From NCBI GenBank assembly GCA_965220895.1, contig OZ244850.1:124001-188000 (forward strand): a DNA stretch of 64,000 nt, in the 5' to 3' direction. Under the pieces are notes generated by a model that saw nothing but the letters and a program-made list of their open reading frames with translations, did not search any database and was not told the DNA's origin. Made by a program: the position numbers and the translations under genes. Position 1 is the first letter of the stretch, and each line of letters begins with the position of its first letter. The stretch comes from WTFY01 sp965220895 (GTDB taxonomy: Bacteria > Pseudomonadota > Gammaproteobacteria > UBA4575). Below are positions 50,200-58,643 of the stretch, piece after piece.

Positions 50200-51195
50200 T
50201 TACCCGGCCTGAACCACCCCGCGCAAGGAGGCCGGAAGACCAAAAGACACATTCTCGACGATGCCATCCATATTCGAGATTTCCAAGTCAGCAAACTCCT
50301 CCAGCTTGGCGATCAGCTCCTGCACCAGTTCCTCCGGTGTTGATGCGCCCGCCGTAATTCCTATGGCCTCGATCCCTTGCAATAGCCGGGGATCTATTTT
50401 TGCCGGATCCTCAACCAGGTGACTGGGTGTACCGCTGTCATTGCTGACTTCGCACAGGCGATTCGAGTTGGAGCTGTTTTGGGCTCCTACCACCAGCACC
50501 AGGTCAACCTGGGCTGCAAGGGTGCGGACAGCAGCCTGACGATTCTGGGTCGCATAGCAGATATCCTTGATGTTCGGGCCCGCAATATTTGGAAACCTCC
50601 GCTTCAACGCCTTGATCACATCCCGTGTATCATCGACCGACAAGGTGGTCTGGGTTACGTAAGCCACCTTGTCCGGGTCACGCACTTCCAGTGCCTCCAC
50701 GTCCTGCACATTACTGACCAGATAAACCGGCCCGGGGATTTGACCCAAGGTGCCCTCGACCTCGGGATGGTTCTCATGACCGATCAAAATTACATCGTAG
50801 CCCTTGGCGGCATAACGCTGGCCTTCCTTGTGCACCTTGGAAACCAGCGGGCATGTCGCATCGAGTGATTCAAGGCCACGCTCCGCTGCATCCTGCTGGA
50901 CCTTTTTGGAGACACCATGGGCACTGAACACGGCGATAGCATTGTCGGGAATCTGGTGGATTTCTTCCACGAACTGCACACCCTTCGCTTTCAGGTTTTC
51001 AACCACTCTCCTGTTATGGACAATTTCATGCCGGACATACACAGGAGGCTCATAAAGTTTCAGCGCTCCTTCTGCAATGGCGATAGCGCGGTCCACACCC
51101 GCGCAAAAGCCGCGCGGCTGGGCCAGAATCACGCGGATTCTCTGTTTCTCCCCATTCGCAGGATCGGGGGAACTCACTTGCAGTAATCCATCCAT
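50200..51195 (-). CDS. ispH: 4-hydroxy-3-methylbut-2-enyl diphosphate reductase
   Basis: IspH performs the last step of the MEP pathway, giving IPP and DMAPP with a 4Fe-4S cluster. The 331-residue protein shows LAQPRGFCAGVDRAI (Cys31), the second cluster cysteine in DATCPLVSKVHKEGQ and the third in NSNRLCEVS; VTQTTLSVDDT is also typical. It precedes no other MEP gene. A squalene/phytoene synthase-like gene begins upstream on the same strand and ends 30 bases before it. Confidence 0.96.
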   Translation of the reverse strand: MDGLLQVSSPDPANGEKQRIRVILAQPRGFCAGVDRAIAIAEGALKLYEPPVYVRHEIVHNRRVVENLKAKGVQFVEEIHQIPDNAIAVFSAHGVSKKVQQDAAERGLESLDATCPLVSKVHKEGQRYAAKGYDVILIGHENHPEVEGTLGQIPGPVYLVSNVQDVEALEVRDPDKVAYVTQTTLSVDDTRDVIKALKRRFPNIAGPNIKDICYATQNRQAAVRTLAAQVDLVLVVGAQNSSNSNRLCEVSNDSGTPSHLVEDPAKIDPRLLQGIEAIGITAGASTPEELVQELIAKLEEFADLEISNMDGIVENVSFGLPASLRGVVQAG

Positions 51196-51225
51196 ATGTA
51201 TGCTCTCACTGGGTCTCGCCTGCCG

Positions 51226-52314
51226 TTATGACCTTGCTTGCTCAAGGTACCTGCCTTCGACGCGTGGAAGACTGTAGGTCAGCATCCCGAACAATAGTTT
51301 CAAAGCCAGATTCGACCGTACCATGGCACTGGTGACAATGGTAACCATCCACACACTGCGACGTGAAATCTTCACCTCTTGCCCGCTCCTGAATGCCGGG
51401 GTCGCATAGATACGACGCAGGGTCAGTACGGCCATCCCCAGCGCCCATAGGCAATGCAGCCGGATGCCCGTTTCACGGGAGGGAATAATCATGATAAACC
51501 GCAATGCATTTGACAAGTGGTGGCGGGCGATCGCCACCAGATCAAACAGTCCCTTGGTAAAGCCGGGGTCGTTCTGTGCGGAAGACAAGGCACTCAACTC
51601 GAAACCTGCCGCACGAAAGATGTCCTGCGGCAGCCAGCAGGCTCCACGGCGCTGATCGTCCCATATATCCTTCAGAATGTTTGTCATCTGCAGACCCTGG
51701 CCGAAGGAAACTGAGAGCGCAAGCAATTCCCCGCGCCGTTCACCGATTTTCTCGGAATAATCGCAGAACAGCTCGGTAAGCATCTCGCCCACGACTCCGG
51801 CGACGTAGTAACAATACTGGTCAAGGTGAGGCAGGTCGTTCAGACCCTGGATCGTTGCCTTTTGCTGAAATTCCGCCATTCCCCGCGACATGATTTTGAC
51901 ACAGCGCTCTAGTGCCTTGCGCTGAGTATCACTGAATCCCCTCGTGATGCGAACGACCCGGGCAGTATTCGCGATCAGGTCATGCTCACTTTCAGTCGTT
52001 GACGAAGACAGCAGCTTGCCGAGATCATGCGCAAAGGGATCCGGCTCCTGTCTGCCTGCAACAACCTCGGCAAAGCGCTCGGAGAACTCACGTTTTTGTT
52101 CTGCAGAGAGTGCGGGTTCATCTTCGATGGTGTCTGTAATTCGGCACAGAAGGTAGGCATTGCCGACCACATCACATAATCGATCCGGAAGCTGTGGAAT
52201 CGTCAAGGCAAATGTGCGAGACACCCCTTGCAAGGCCTTTTCCTGGTAGGCAAAGTCATTGCTCGTCAACGCACTTAGGGCGGACACCATTGCATAATCT
52301 ATATTTCGCTTCAC
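51226..52314 (-). CDS. Squalene/phytoene synthase family protein
   Basis: The 362-residue protein joins two prenyl diphosphates head-to-head. The first Asp-rich motif is DTIEDEP near residue 61; the second is QMTNILKDIWDDQRRG near 215, and YCYYVAGVVGEMLTELF carries the conserved Tyr-rich helix. The C-terminal region is hydrophobic. The sequence reads as a squalene synthase (farnesyl diphosphate) more than a phytoene synthase, but this is not certain. It starts with GTG (52314) with a weak Shine-Dalgarno site; ATG at 52290 is an alternative. ispH follows, so co-expression with isoprenoid supply is plausible. Confidence 0.8.
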   Translation of the reverse strand: MKRNIDYAMVSALSALTSNDFAYQEKALQGVSRTFALTIPQLPDRLCDVVGNAYLLCRITDTIEDEPALSAEQKREFSERFAEVVAGRQEPDPFAHDLGKLLSSSTTESEHDLIANTARVVRITRGFSDTQRKALERCVKIMSRGMAEFQQKATIQGLNDLPHLDQYCYYVAGVVGEMLTELFCDYSEKIGERRGELLALSVSFGQGLQMTNILKDIWDDQRRGACWLPQDIFRAAGFELSALSSAQNDPGFTKGLFDLVAIARHHLSNALRFIMIIPSRETGIRLHCLWALGMAVLTLRRIYATPAFRSGQEVKISRRSVWMVTIVTSAMVRSNLALKLLFGMLTYSLPRVEGRYLEQARS

Positions 52315-52490
52315 AGTTGAATGATATTGTACACTCGTGCTGGATAATAGGAAATTGGCAGCAAGCTTTAACTGCCGGATTTGATTGAATCTCCTGTCTA
52401 TCCGGGGTGGTTGAAGTGGCCCCGTAAAGGGCTTTCAGCCTGTACATAGCCGCATTCCGTCGCTACGAGAGTCTGTGCACCCCGAACCGT

Positions 52491-52503
52491 GGGGGGGGGG
52501 GGG
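52491..52503. repeat. Homopolymer of 13 G
   Basis: Thirteen consecutive G, between the squalene-synthase gene and the first STAS gene, about 70 bases before that gene's -10 box. Long G tracts are prone to slippage and could vary promoter strength; a sequencing artefact is also possible. Confidence 0.85.
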
Positions 52504-52573
52504 AGGGCTGTTTCAGTGCCAGAAGGGGATCCGCAATAGTAAAAATTTGATAGATTAGGCAAAAATTTTTTTG

Positions 52574-52579
52574 TATAGT
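52574..52579 (+). promoter_or_regulatory. Probable -10 box for the first STAS gene
   Basis: TATAGT at 52574-52579; transcription from about 52586 would start after the GTG at 52582, which argues that translation begins further downstream. A TTGATA at 52547-52552 is too far for a normal spacer (21 bases). Confidence 0.4.
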
Positions 52580-52611
52580 CTGTGCGAACGCATAATCTTC
52601 GGAGAAGTACC

Positions 52612-52968
52612 ATTCAAAATCATCAAGTAGAATTGCAGGTCGACCAGATTGAGGGGACTGCACTGATTATCAGCGTGACGGGCCGTATTGACGGTGTGAA
52701 CGCTCAGGAATTTTACAATAACCTCAACAAGAAAATTGATGGCTCTGACAATCCAGTAGTACTAGATCTGGAGAATCTGTCCTACATCAGTAGTGCAGGA
52801 TTACGTTCAATCCTGCTTATTGCAAAAACGCTCAAGGGCAAAAATACAAAGTTCATGCTTTGCTCCCTGCCTGAGCCCATAAAAGAAATCGTTGAGATTG
52901 CAGGTTTTGACAAGATCATTGATGTACTTCAATCTCGAACCGCAGCAGTAGAAGCGATCAAGAGTTAG
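52612..52968 (+). CDS. STAS-domain anti-sigma-factor antagonist (RsbV/SpoIIAA-like), first copy, ATT start proposed
   Basis: The product is a single STAS domain with SVTGRIDGVNAQEF, VVLDLENLSYISSAGLRSIL (the second Ser of ISSAG is the predicted phospho-site) and IVEIAGFDKIIDV. Such proteins bind the RsbW-type kinase when dephosphorylated. GGAGAA (52601-52606) lies 5 bases before ATT at 52612, giving 118 residues; the GTG at 52582 (128 residues) has no Shine-Dalgarno site and probably precedes the transcription start. It is followed by a second STAS gene and points towards the cascade on the minus strand. Confidence 0.85.
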   Translation: MQNHQVELQVDQIEGTALIISVTGRIDGVNAQEFYNNLNKKIDGSDNPVVLDLENLSYISSAGLRSILLIAKTLKGKNTKFMLCSLPEPIKEIVEIAGFDKIIDVLQSRTAAVEAIKS

Positions 52969-53161
52969 GATCACCACAGAAAAATCCGAGTGACAGTCCC
53001 GCTGTTAACCCCTGCGTGTGTGGAAGTGTCAAATTGCTGCTGGCACTCAGGGCTGAGAACATTCGTGAAGGATCTGCAGCACATACCAACTTTGCTAAAC
53101 CACCGTAAGGCTGAACCGGCATTACGGAATTAAACTTCCAACCCCTGGAGAAACTGCTACT

Positions 53162-53512
53162 GTGACCCGGGAACTGCACCTGGTAGACGAGATGATCGAT
53201 GGCATCCTGGTTATCCATGTGGGGGGCCGCGTTGATGGCATAAGCGCCCAGAAATTCCAGAGCGGTGTTGAGCGCAGGATTCAGGATTTAGACGGCCCGG
53301 TTATTCTGGATTTTGAAAAGCTGACCTACATCAGCAGTGCGGGCCTGCGTTCAATCTTGCTGATCGCAAAAATTTCCAGGGACAGGAACAAGAAGTTCAT
53401 ATTGTGTTCTCTGCCGGAGTTGGCCTTGCAGGTCATACGGACTTCCGGCTTTGACAAGATTATTGAAATACAAGAATCACTTTCTGAGGCAGTTCCCGCA
53501 GCAAGCAACTGA
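53162..53512 (+). CDS. STAS-domain anti-sigma-factor antagonist, second copy
   Basis: The 116-residue product has HVGGRVDGISAQKF, VILDFEKLTYISSAGLRSIL (predicted phospho-serine Ser59) and IRTSGFDKIIEI. It is clearly related to the first copy (52612) but not a recent duplicate. It starts with GTG at 53162 after GGAGAAA. It ends 4 bases before the end of the histidine-kinase gene, which converges on it. Two STAS proteins sharing one RsbW-like ATPase suggest two inputs or outputs. Confidence 0.85.
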   Translation: MTRELHLVDEMIDGILVIHVGGRVDGISAQKFQSGVERRIQDLDGPVILDFEKLTYISSAGLRSILLIAKISRDRNKKFILCSLPELALQVIRTSGFDKIIEIQESLSEAVPAASN

Positions 53513-53516
53513 CACG

Positions 53517-55718
53517 TCAAGAAGGTGCAACCGCGACATCTTCTCCATCTGCAGGCTCCCCAGTAGCCTCCTTTGCCTCATGGCCAACCTGTTCCACTGG
53601 TAGCACAACGATCATATCGGTGTATTCGCCCTCCTTGGTATCGACACGGATTTCACCACCATGCTCGCGCATGATGTCACTGGACAGCGACAGTCCCAGG
53701 CCAGTCCCCTTGTCCGGTGGCTTGGTGGTATAGAATGGATTGAAGATACGCTCCAATGCCGATTCGGGAATGCCGTTACCATTGTCCCGGACATGTATCT
53801 CTACAAAATCCCCAACCTGCAGGGTGCTCAGCTTGAGTATCGGTTGATATTCCTTCGCGGCATCACCGTCTTCCTCCAGCAGACCTTTTCTTTTTTCGTC
53901 CGTGGCGTAGCAGGCATTGGTCACCAAATTCAGGAATACCCGGCCAAGATCCTGCGGACGCACCATGATCTCCCTTAAACCTTCCTCATAATCTTCCTGA
54001 ATCTCCAGTTGAAATTCCGTGTCAGCGGCACGGGCGCTGTGGAATGCAAGCAGTGCATGGTCATTCAACAATACGTTCAGATCGGTTTCCTGCCAGTCCC
54101 CACCACCGCGACCCATTTTCAGCATATCCATTACGATCCGGTTCGCGCGCTTGCCGTGCTCATGGATGCGTTGCAGATTTCCCGTAAGGTCCCCGGCCAC
54201 CTCCTCGACCAACTCCTGGTCGTATTCATCTTCCCCGTTCCCTTGCCCAGCTTTGCTTTTAGCCACTTCTTCCAGCAGTTCTTCCAGCAGTTCTTGCGAA
54301 ACCTCTGAAAAGTTCATGATGAAATTCATCGGATTTTTTATTTCATGTGCAACCCCTGCCGTCAACTGGCCCAGTGCAGCAAGCTTTTCACGCATTACAA
54401 TCTGGTCCTGTGCACGTTCCAATTCCTCGTTGGCATTAGCCAGCTCCTCATTCTTTCCTTTCAGTTCCTCGGCGAGTGTCTCCACCAGATTGAGACGCTG
54501 CACCTCCAGTGCATTGTTCCTGAACACATCCAGCGCCTTGGCCAGCTGCGCTATCTCATCATGACCGTCGACATCAATCGCAACTTCCAGGTCACCGCCG
54601 GCCATCCGCTGCATCTGGCTAGATATTCTGTCCAGTCGCCTGATCAGGCGACGCTGTACAAGCAGCCAGACAAACATGGATGCACCAACAATGCTGACGA
54701 GATTGACAATGAGCAATATCGTTGTGCTGGTATCCGTTGCCGTGGTCGCCATGTCAGCCATTTCTCCTGCAGCCATGCTGGAGTCATCCACAAAGCTCTC
54801 AACCTGTGCAACAACATCAATTCCCAAGATTTGGCTGTCACTGAGCAAGTCGGCCAACTCCTCATTGACGGTGAGTTCCCTGTAACGCAGATCAAACCCG
54901 TTGCCCTCCTTTCTGCCAACGGACAACAGGTCGATAAAAGCCGAGGATAACCGGCCATGGACCGGCGTGTCCTTGAGTGCGTCAAGCGAGCGCTCTGCAC
55001 TGCCGACCGTGGCTTCAAACCGCTCCCGCAAAGGCTCCAGCAAGGCTTCTTCCGTTATGGTGAACGCGGTGGCTAGCAACTGCGTGGCAATAGCCGCGGC
55101 TTCACGCAGTTCCACCAGGCGGCGGTAGGTCAGAAATTCCTGTTCCGAGAAATGAACAGAAACGGGGGACCGTTCCTCGCCGAGAGATCGGTAGCCCGTC
55201 ATCGTGTAGAACATCTGATCATCAATTTCCTTGATCAGAATTGTTGTCAACTCGCCCTGGACCACCTGCAATTCATCCCTGAGGTCAATAATCTTCTGAC
55301 GAACATCAAAGCGTTCCCTGACCAGCAGTTTTACCTTTTCAATGTTCTGTACAATCCCCTCCCCACCGGACTCAATCTGTTCCGCTCTTGCATCTCTCCC
55401 CTGGTTTTCCAGCATGATCGAAAGCTGTGCCTTGAATTCATCTGCCTTCCAGCTGGTGGTTGCAGCGATGGTTTCAAACTGTTCTGGAGTAGCTGTTGTC
55501 AGGCGTGGTACTGCTGCAACCAGCGATGCCGTTTGCTGCGCGATAGCAAACGCAGAAGTCATTTCCGGGACATTCTTTTCACTGACGTTCTGCTGGATTT
55601 TCCCGATGTAATCCAGGAAGAAGAGTGCCAACAAGCTGATCATGATGATCAGCGCTACCGCACCGCCAAAACCGACATATAGCTGTGTGGAAATGCGGCT
55701 CCAGAGTTTCGAAGGCAT
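53517..55718 (-). CDS. Membrane sensor histidine kinase
   Basis: The 733-residue kinase has a membrane helix near residues 14-35, a large periplasmic helical domain (about 40-330), a second helix near 330-352, HAMP, a coiled coil with an acidic stretch (ELKGKNEELANANEELERAQ), the HisKA box LTAGVAHEIKNPMNF (His near 458) and an HATPase domain with NLVTNACYA, DNGNGIPES and KGTGLGLSLS. The periplasmic domain suggests binding of a ligand or of a periplasmic protein. Its gene follows the solute-binding-protein gene by 16 bases and is the last of the minus-strand operon led by the phosphatase. Confidence 0.9.
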   Translation of the reverse strand: MPSKLWSRISTQLYVGFGGAVALIIMISLLALFFLDYIGKIQQNVSEKNVPEMTSAFAIAQQTASLVAAVPRLTTATPEQFETIAATTSWKADEFKAQLSIMLENQGRDARAEQIESGGEGIVQNIEKVKLLVRERFDVRQKIIDLRDELQVVQGELTTILIKEIDDQMFYTMTGYRSLGEERSPVSVHFSEQEFLTYRRLVELREAAAIATQLLATAFTITEEALLEPLRERFEATVGSAERSLDALKDTPVHGRLSSAFIDLLSVGRKEGNGFDLRYRELTVNEELADLLSDSQILGIDVVAQVESFVDDSSMAAGEMADMATTATDTSTTILLIVNLVSIVGASMFVWLLVQRRLIRRLDRISSQMQRMAGGDLEVAIDVDGHDEIAQLAKALDVFRNNALEVQRLNLVETLAEELKGKNEELANANEELERAQDQIVMREKLAALGQLTAGVAHEIKNPMNFIMNFSEVSQELLEELLEEVAKSKAGQGNGEDEYDQELVEEVAGDLTGNLQRIHEHGKRANRIVMDMLKMGRGGGDWQETDLNVLLNDHALLAFHSARAADTEFQLEIQEDYEEGLREIMVRPQDLGRVFLNLVTNACYATDEKRKGLLEEDGDAAKEYQPILKLSTLQVGDFVEIHVRDNGNGIPESALERIFNPFYTTKPPDKGTGLGLSLSSDIMREHGGEIRVDTKEGEYTDMIVVLPVEQVGHEAKEATGEPADGEDVAVAPS

Positions 55719-55734
55719 ACTTCTCGGCTCTAAT

Positions 55735-56961
55735 TCATTGCAGATGCGTGGCCCCTGCCGCAGTGGTAACAGAGGTTAGCGAGGTTACGGGTGAATACTG
55801 GCCATCGGGGCCGATCACTGTCAGAAAAACATCATCCGAGCCCTGGTTGTCGCTCTTGCCATAACGCAATCTGAATCCATCCAGATCGAAACCTTCATCC
55901 GTCCTCAGTACTGAATCGATACAGCTGCGCTCTATCTGCTTCCCACAACGCAGGATAACATGGGCCGCCAGGCGCCCTGCCAGATAGCCTTCGAATGATA
56001 TGAATCCCGGTTCAATCGACGGATCATAGGCGCTGAGTGCTGCACGGTAGGCAGCTGATGCACCGATTGCATTCCCCATCGGAAAGGGTACGACCTGCGT
56101 TACCAGAACTCCGGATCCGTAGGTTCCCAATTCCTTCGCCAGGGCATTACTGCCGACGAAAGACAGCGTCATGAAAATGGGGTCCATGCCAAGGCGTCTG
56201 GCCCACCTGATAAAGGTTGCGGTCGGCTTGTAAGGACCAATGATGACCACCGCCTGTGGGTTTGTAGCGCGCAGGTCAAGAAGCGCCGTCTTCACTGCGA
56301 TCGTGTTTCGGGGAAACACGCCCGTGCCGACAGCAGAAAGCTCACGGCGCTCAAGAGCAAGAAGAACACCCCGCAGTCCGGCGCGCCCAAAAGAGTCATC
56401 CTGGTAGAGGATTGCAATCCGGTCATAGCCCATGTCCGCGGTGAGCCGCTCCACCATCTCCTCGGTTTCCTGGTAATACGAAGCCCGGAGGTTGATCACC
56501 GTGTGACGGGAACTATCGCGCAGGTACTCAGCCCCTGTCATTGGTGCCAGGTAGGGCACCTCGCTGGCCTCGGTGACAGGAACGGCAGATTGGGAGGTAG
56601 GTGTGCCGACTGCGCCTATCAGCGCAAAGACTCCCTCTTCTATCAACTGCTGCGTGTTGGTGACTGCAGCCTCCGGCTCATAGGCATCATCCAGCGAGCG
56701 CAACTCCAGACGGCGCCCATTCACACCTCCTTGGTCATTGATCTCTTTAAATGCAGCAAGAATTCCTGACTTCATGCTTTTGCCAAGTTCGCCGGCTGGA
56801 CCACTGAATGCCGCCGACTGACCGAACAGGATACGTTCACTGTTCACGCCGGGAGTCGTGATGATGCTTTCCTTGACTTCTCCGCCTGCAGCACTTGCAA
56901 ACAGTACAGCAAAAATTGTGGCAGAGACTTTTCTGAGAGAGAGTCTGCGCAGAATCCGCAC
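55735..56961 (-). CDS. Periplasmic solute-binding protein (Leu/Ile/Val-type, Peripla_BP_6)
   Basis: The 408-residue protein has a signal peptide (SLRKVSATIFAVLFASAAGG) and an amino-acid-binding-protein fold: SAAFSGPAGELGKSMKSGI, FALIGAVGTPTSQSA and YDRIAILYQDDSFGRAGLRG are typical. No permease or ATPase gene is in the window. Placed between the anti-sigma-like ATPase and the sensor kinase, it most likely serves as a ligand receptor for the kinase, in the style of bacterial quorum- and sugar-sensing binding proteins. The ligand is unknown. Confidence 0.85.
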   Translation of the reverse strand: MRILRRLSLRKVSATIFAVLFASAAGGEVKESIITTPGVNSERILFGQSAAFSGPAGELGKSMKSGILAAFKEINDQGGVNGRRLELRSLDDAYEPEAAVTNTQQLIEEGVFALIGAVGTPTSQSAVPVTEASEVPYLAPMTGAEYLRDSSRHTVINLRASYYQETEEMVERLTADMGYDRIAILYQDDSFGRAGLRGVLLALERRELSAVGTGVFPRNTIAVKTALLDLRATNPQAVVIIGPYKPTATFIRWARRLGMDPIFMTLSFVGSNALAKELGTYGSGVLVTQVVPFPMGNAIGASAAYRAALSAYDPSIEPGFISFEGYLAGRLAAHVILRCGKQIERSCIDSVLRTDEGFDLDGFRLRYGKSDNQGSDDVFLTVIGPDGQYSPVTSLTSVTTAAGATHLQ

Positions 56962-56966
56962 CTTAC

Positions 56967-57386
56967 CTATATCTTCTTTACCAGGGTTAAGTGGTTGTGC
57001 CCACTGTTGCGCTGGTAGCGCAACTCCGTCATTAGCTGCTTGGCCAGACGGATACCGGCGCCACCGATACTGCGTTCCTCAAGGGAACTTTCAATATCCA
57101 GCTCGGGCGCATCATGCAACGGATCAAAGGGGCACCCATCATCCATGATCTCGACGGTGATGGTCTCGCTCTCTCTGGAAAACTTGATCTCGACTTCATG
57201 TTCCAGATCATCGTCATGCGCATAGCTGACCACGTTGGTGAAAAGTTCCTCCAGTGCTAGCTGAATCTGGAGCAGCGCATCCATGGGGAACCCATGCTGC
57301 TCGCCAAACTCCTCCAGTGCTGCCTCGATCATGCGAATCTCCTCCATTCGATTGGCAACGACTAGCGTACGTGAAGCTTGCATCAC
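56967..57386 (-). CDS. RsbW/SpoIIAB-like ATPase (anti-sigma factor / serine kinase)
   Basis: The 139-residue product is a HATPase_c_2 protein with the N-box ALEELFTNVVSYAHDDD, the G1 box MDDGCPFDP and the G2 box SIGGAGIRLAKQL. Such proteins phosphorylate an STAS antagonist and hold a sigma factor or other partner. It starts 14 bases after the phosphatase gene and ends 5 bases before the solute-binding-protein gene. No sigma factor gene is nearby. Confidence 0.85.
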   Translation of the reverse strand: MMQASRTLVVANRMEEIRMIEAALEEFGEQHGFPMDALLQIQLALEELFTNVVSYAHDDDLEHEVEIKFSRESETITVEIMDDGCPFDPLHDAPELDIESSLEERSIGGAGIRLAKQLMTELRYQRNSGHNHLTLVKKI

Positions 57387-57400
57387 TCTATTCTGAATTT

Positions 57401-58558
57401 TTATGTGACTCGTAGGACCAGGCAGGTAATGTCATCCGACTGGGGGGTTTCCCCTGCAAACTTCCTGACCGACTGAAACACCGTATCGGTAACGTCCTTG
57501 GCGTTCTCAAACGTACTGTTTCGGAAAACCTCGAAAAACCGGTCCATCTCAAACAGTTCGCCATCGTCCTTTTCGGCTTCCGAAACCCCATCTGTATAAA
57601 AAACAATCATGGATCCAGATTCCAGAACAATCGATTTTTCTTGATATTCCAGATCCGGCATGACTCCAAGTGCAATCCCATCGGTAGACTCCAGCAACTC
57701 GATAGTCTTGTCCGGCTTGATGACCACAGGCAAATTGTGACCGCCGTTCGAGTACACAAGCTCTTTGCTCTGGGGATCGTAAATTCCGTACAGCAGGGTC
57801 ACGAACGTCATGTCAGCATTACTTTCTGCAAGCATTCTGTTGACTTGATTCAGTACCTTAGCCGGAGAGCTGGAAGTTGCAGCACAGGCCTTCAGCAACG
57901 TACGGCTGGCCATCATGAACATGGCAGCCGGTACTCCTTTGTCGGACACGTCGGCGATTACCACCCCGATCCTGCCATCCAAGAATTCATAGATATCGAA
58001 AAAGTCGCCACCCACCGAGCGTGCCGGCACCATACTCGCGTAGAGATTGAATTCTTCAGAAGTGGGGAACGACATCGGCAGAATGCTCTGCTGCATCTTC
58101 CTGGCTACATTGAGCTCGTTTTGGAGTGCGACCAGCTTGTCGCGTGTGCTTAGTGCCTGACGCCAAAGTGTAAGATTTTCGACTGTACGTTCAATGGTAA
58201 CCTTCAGGTCTGTGAAGTCGATCGGCTTGGTGACAAAATCGAAGGCGCCCCGATTCATTGCCGTCCTGATATTTTCCATGTCTCCATATGCTGAAACCAT
58301 GACAGCGCGTATGTCAGGGTCGACGTCCGGTATCTGCGCCAACAGGGTTAATCCATCCATGACCGGCATGTTGATATCGGACAGTACGATGTCGTACTTG
58401 CCATTCTCCCGCAGTCGTTCCAAGGCCTCCGCACCATTGTGTGCGAATTCAAAAGTGTACTGGCCGCTGCGAACCTCGCGTCTCATTTTCTGCAGCATCA
58501 GCTGCTCTAAGTCCACCTCGTCATCAACCACGAGTATCCGGACTTGACTTTCGCTCAC
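57401..58558 (-). CDS. Receiver-domain PP2C/SpoIIE-type serine phosphatase (RsbU-like)
   Basis: The 385-residue protein has an N-terminal receiver domain (acidic pocket DD near 12-13, phospho-acceptor Asp61 in SDINMPVMDG, Lys in TKPID). A linker is followed by a PPM phosphatase domain with ARSVGGDFFDIYEF and VIADVSDKGVPAAMFM, which carry the metal ligands. Phosphorylation by the sensor kinase (inferred) would activate dephosphorylation of the STAS proteins. It leads the minus-strand operon. The GTG at 58558 follows GAGGGG, and an extended -10 box TGATATAAT lies at 58619-58611. Confidence 0.9.
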   Translation of the reverse strand: MSESQVRILVVDDEVDLEQLMLQKMRREVRSGQYTFEFAHNGAEALERLRENGKYDIVLSDINMPVMDGLTLLAQIPDVDPDIRAVMVSAYGDMENIRTAMNRGAFDFVTKPIDFTDLKVTIERTVENLTLWRQALSTRDKLVALQNELNVARKMQQSILPMSFPTSEEFNLYASMVPARSVGGDFFDIYEFLDGRIGVVIADVSDKGVPAAMFMMASRTLLKACAATSSSPAKVLNQVNRMLAESNADMTFVTLLYGIYDPQSKELVYSNGGHNLPVVIKPDKTIELLESTDGIALGVMPDLEYQEKSIVLESGSMIVFYTDGVSEAEKDDGELFEMDRFFEVFRNSTFENAKDVTDTVFQSVRKFAGETPQSDDITCLVLRVT

Positions 58559-58610
58559 ATCACCCCTCGTCTCAGTAAGTTAGTAGTGTAACTCCCGATA
58601 AACCACGCGA

Positions 58611-58619
58611 ATTATATCA
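58611..58619 (-). promoter_or_regulatory. Extended -10 promoter of the phosphatase operon
   Basis: On the minus strand TGATATAAT (58619-58611) matches an extended -10 element, 52 bases before the GTG at 58558. No matching -35 box at normal spacing is seen, as is usual for extended -10 promoters. The IS4-family insertion lies 24 bases further upstream, so the core promoter is intact but any upstream activator sites are separated. Confidence 0.45.
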
Positions 58620-58643
58620 GCAAAACTTGTCATGGGGAGACAA

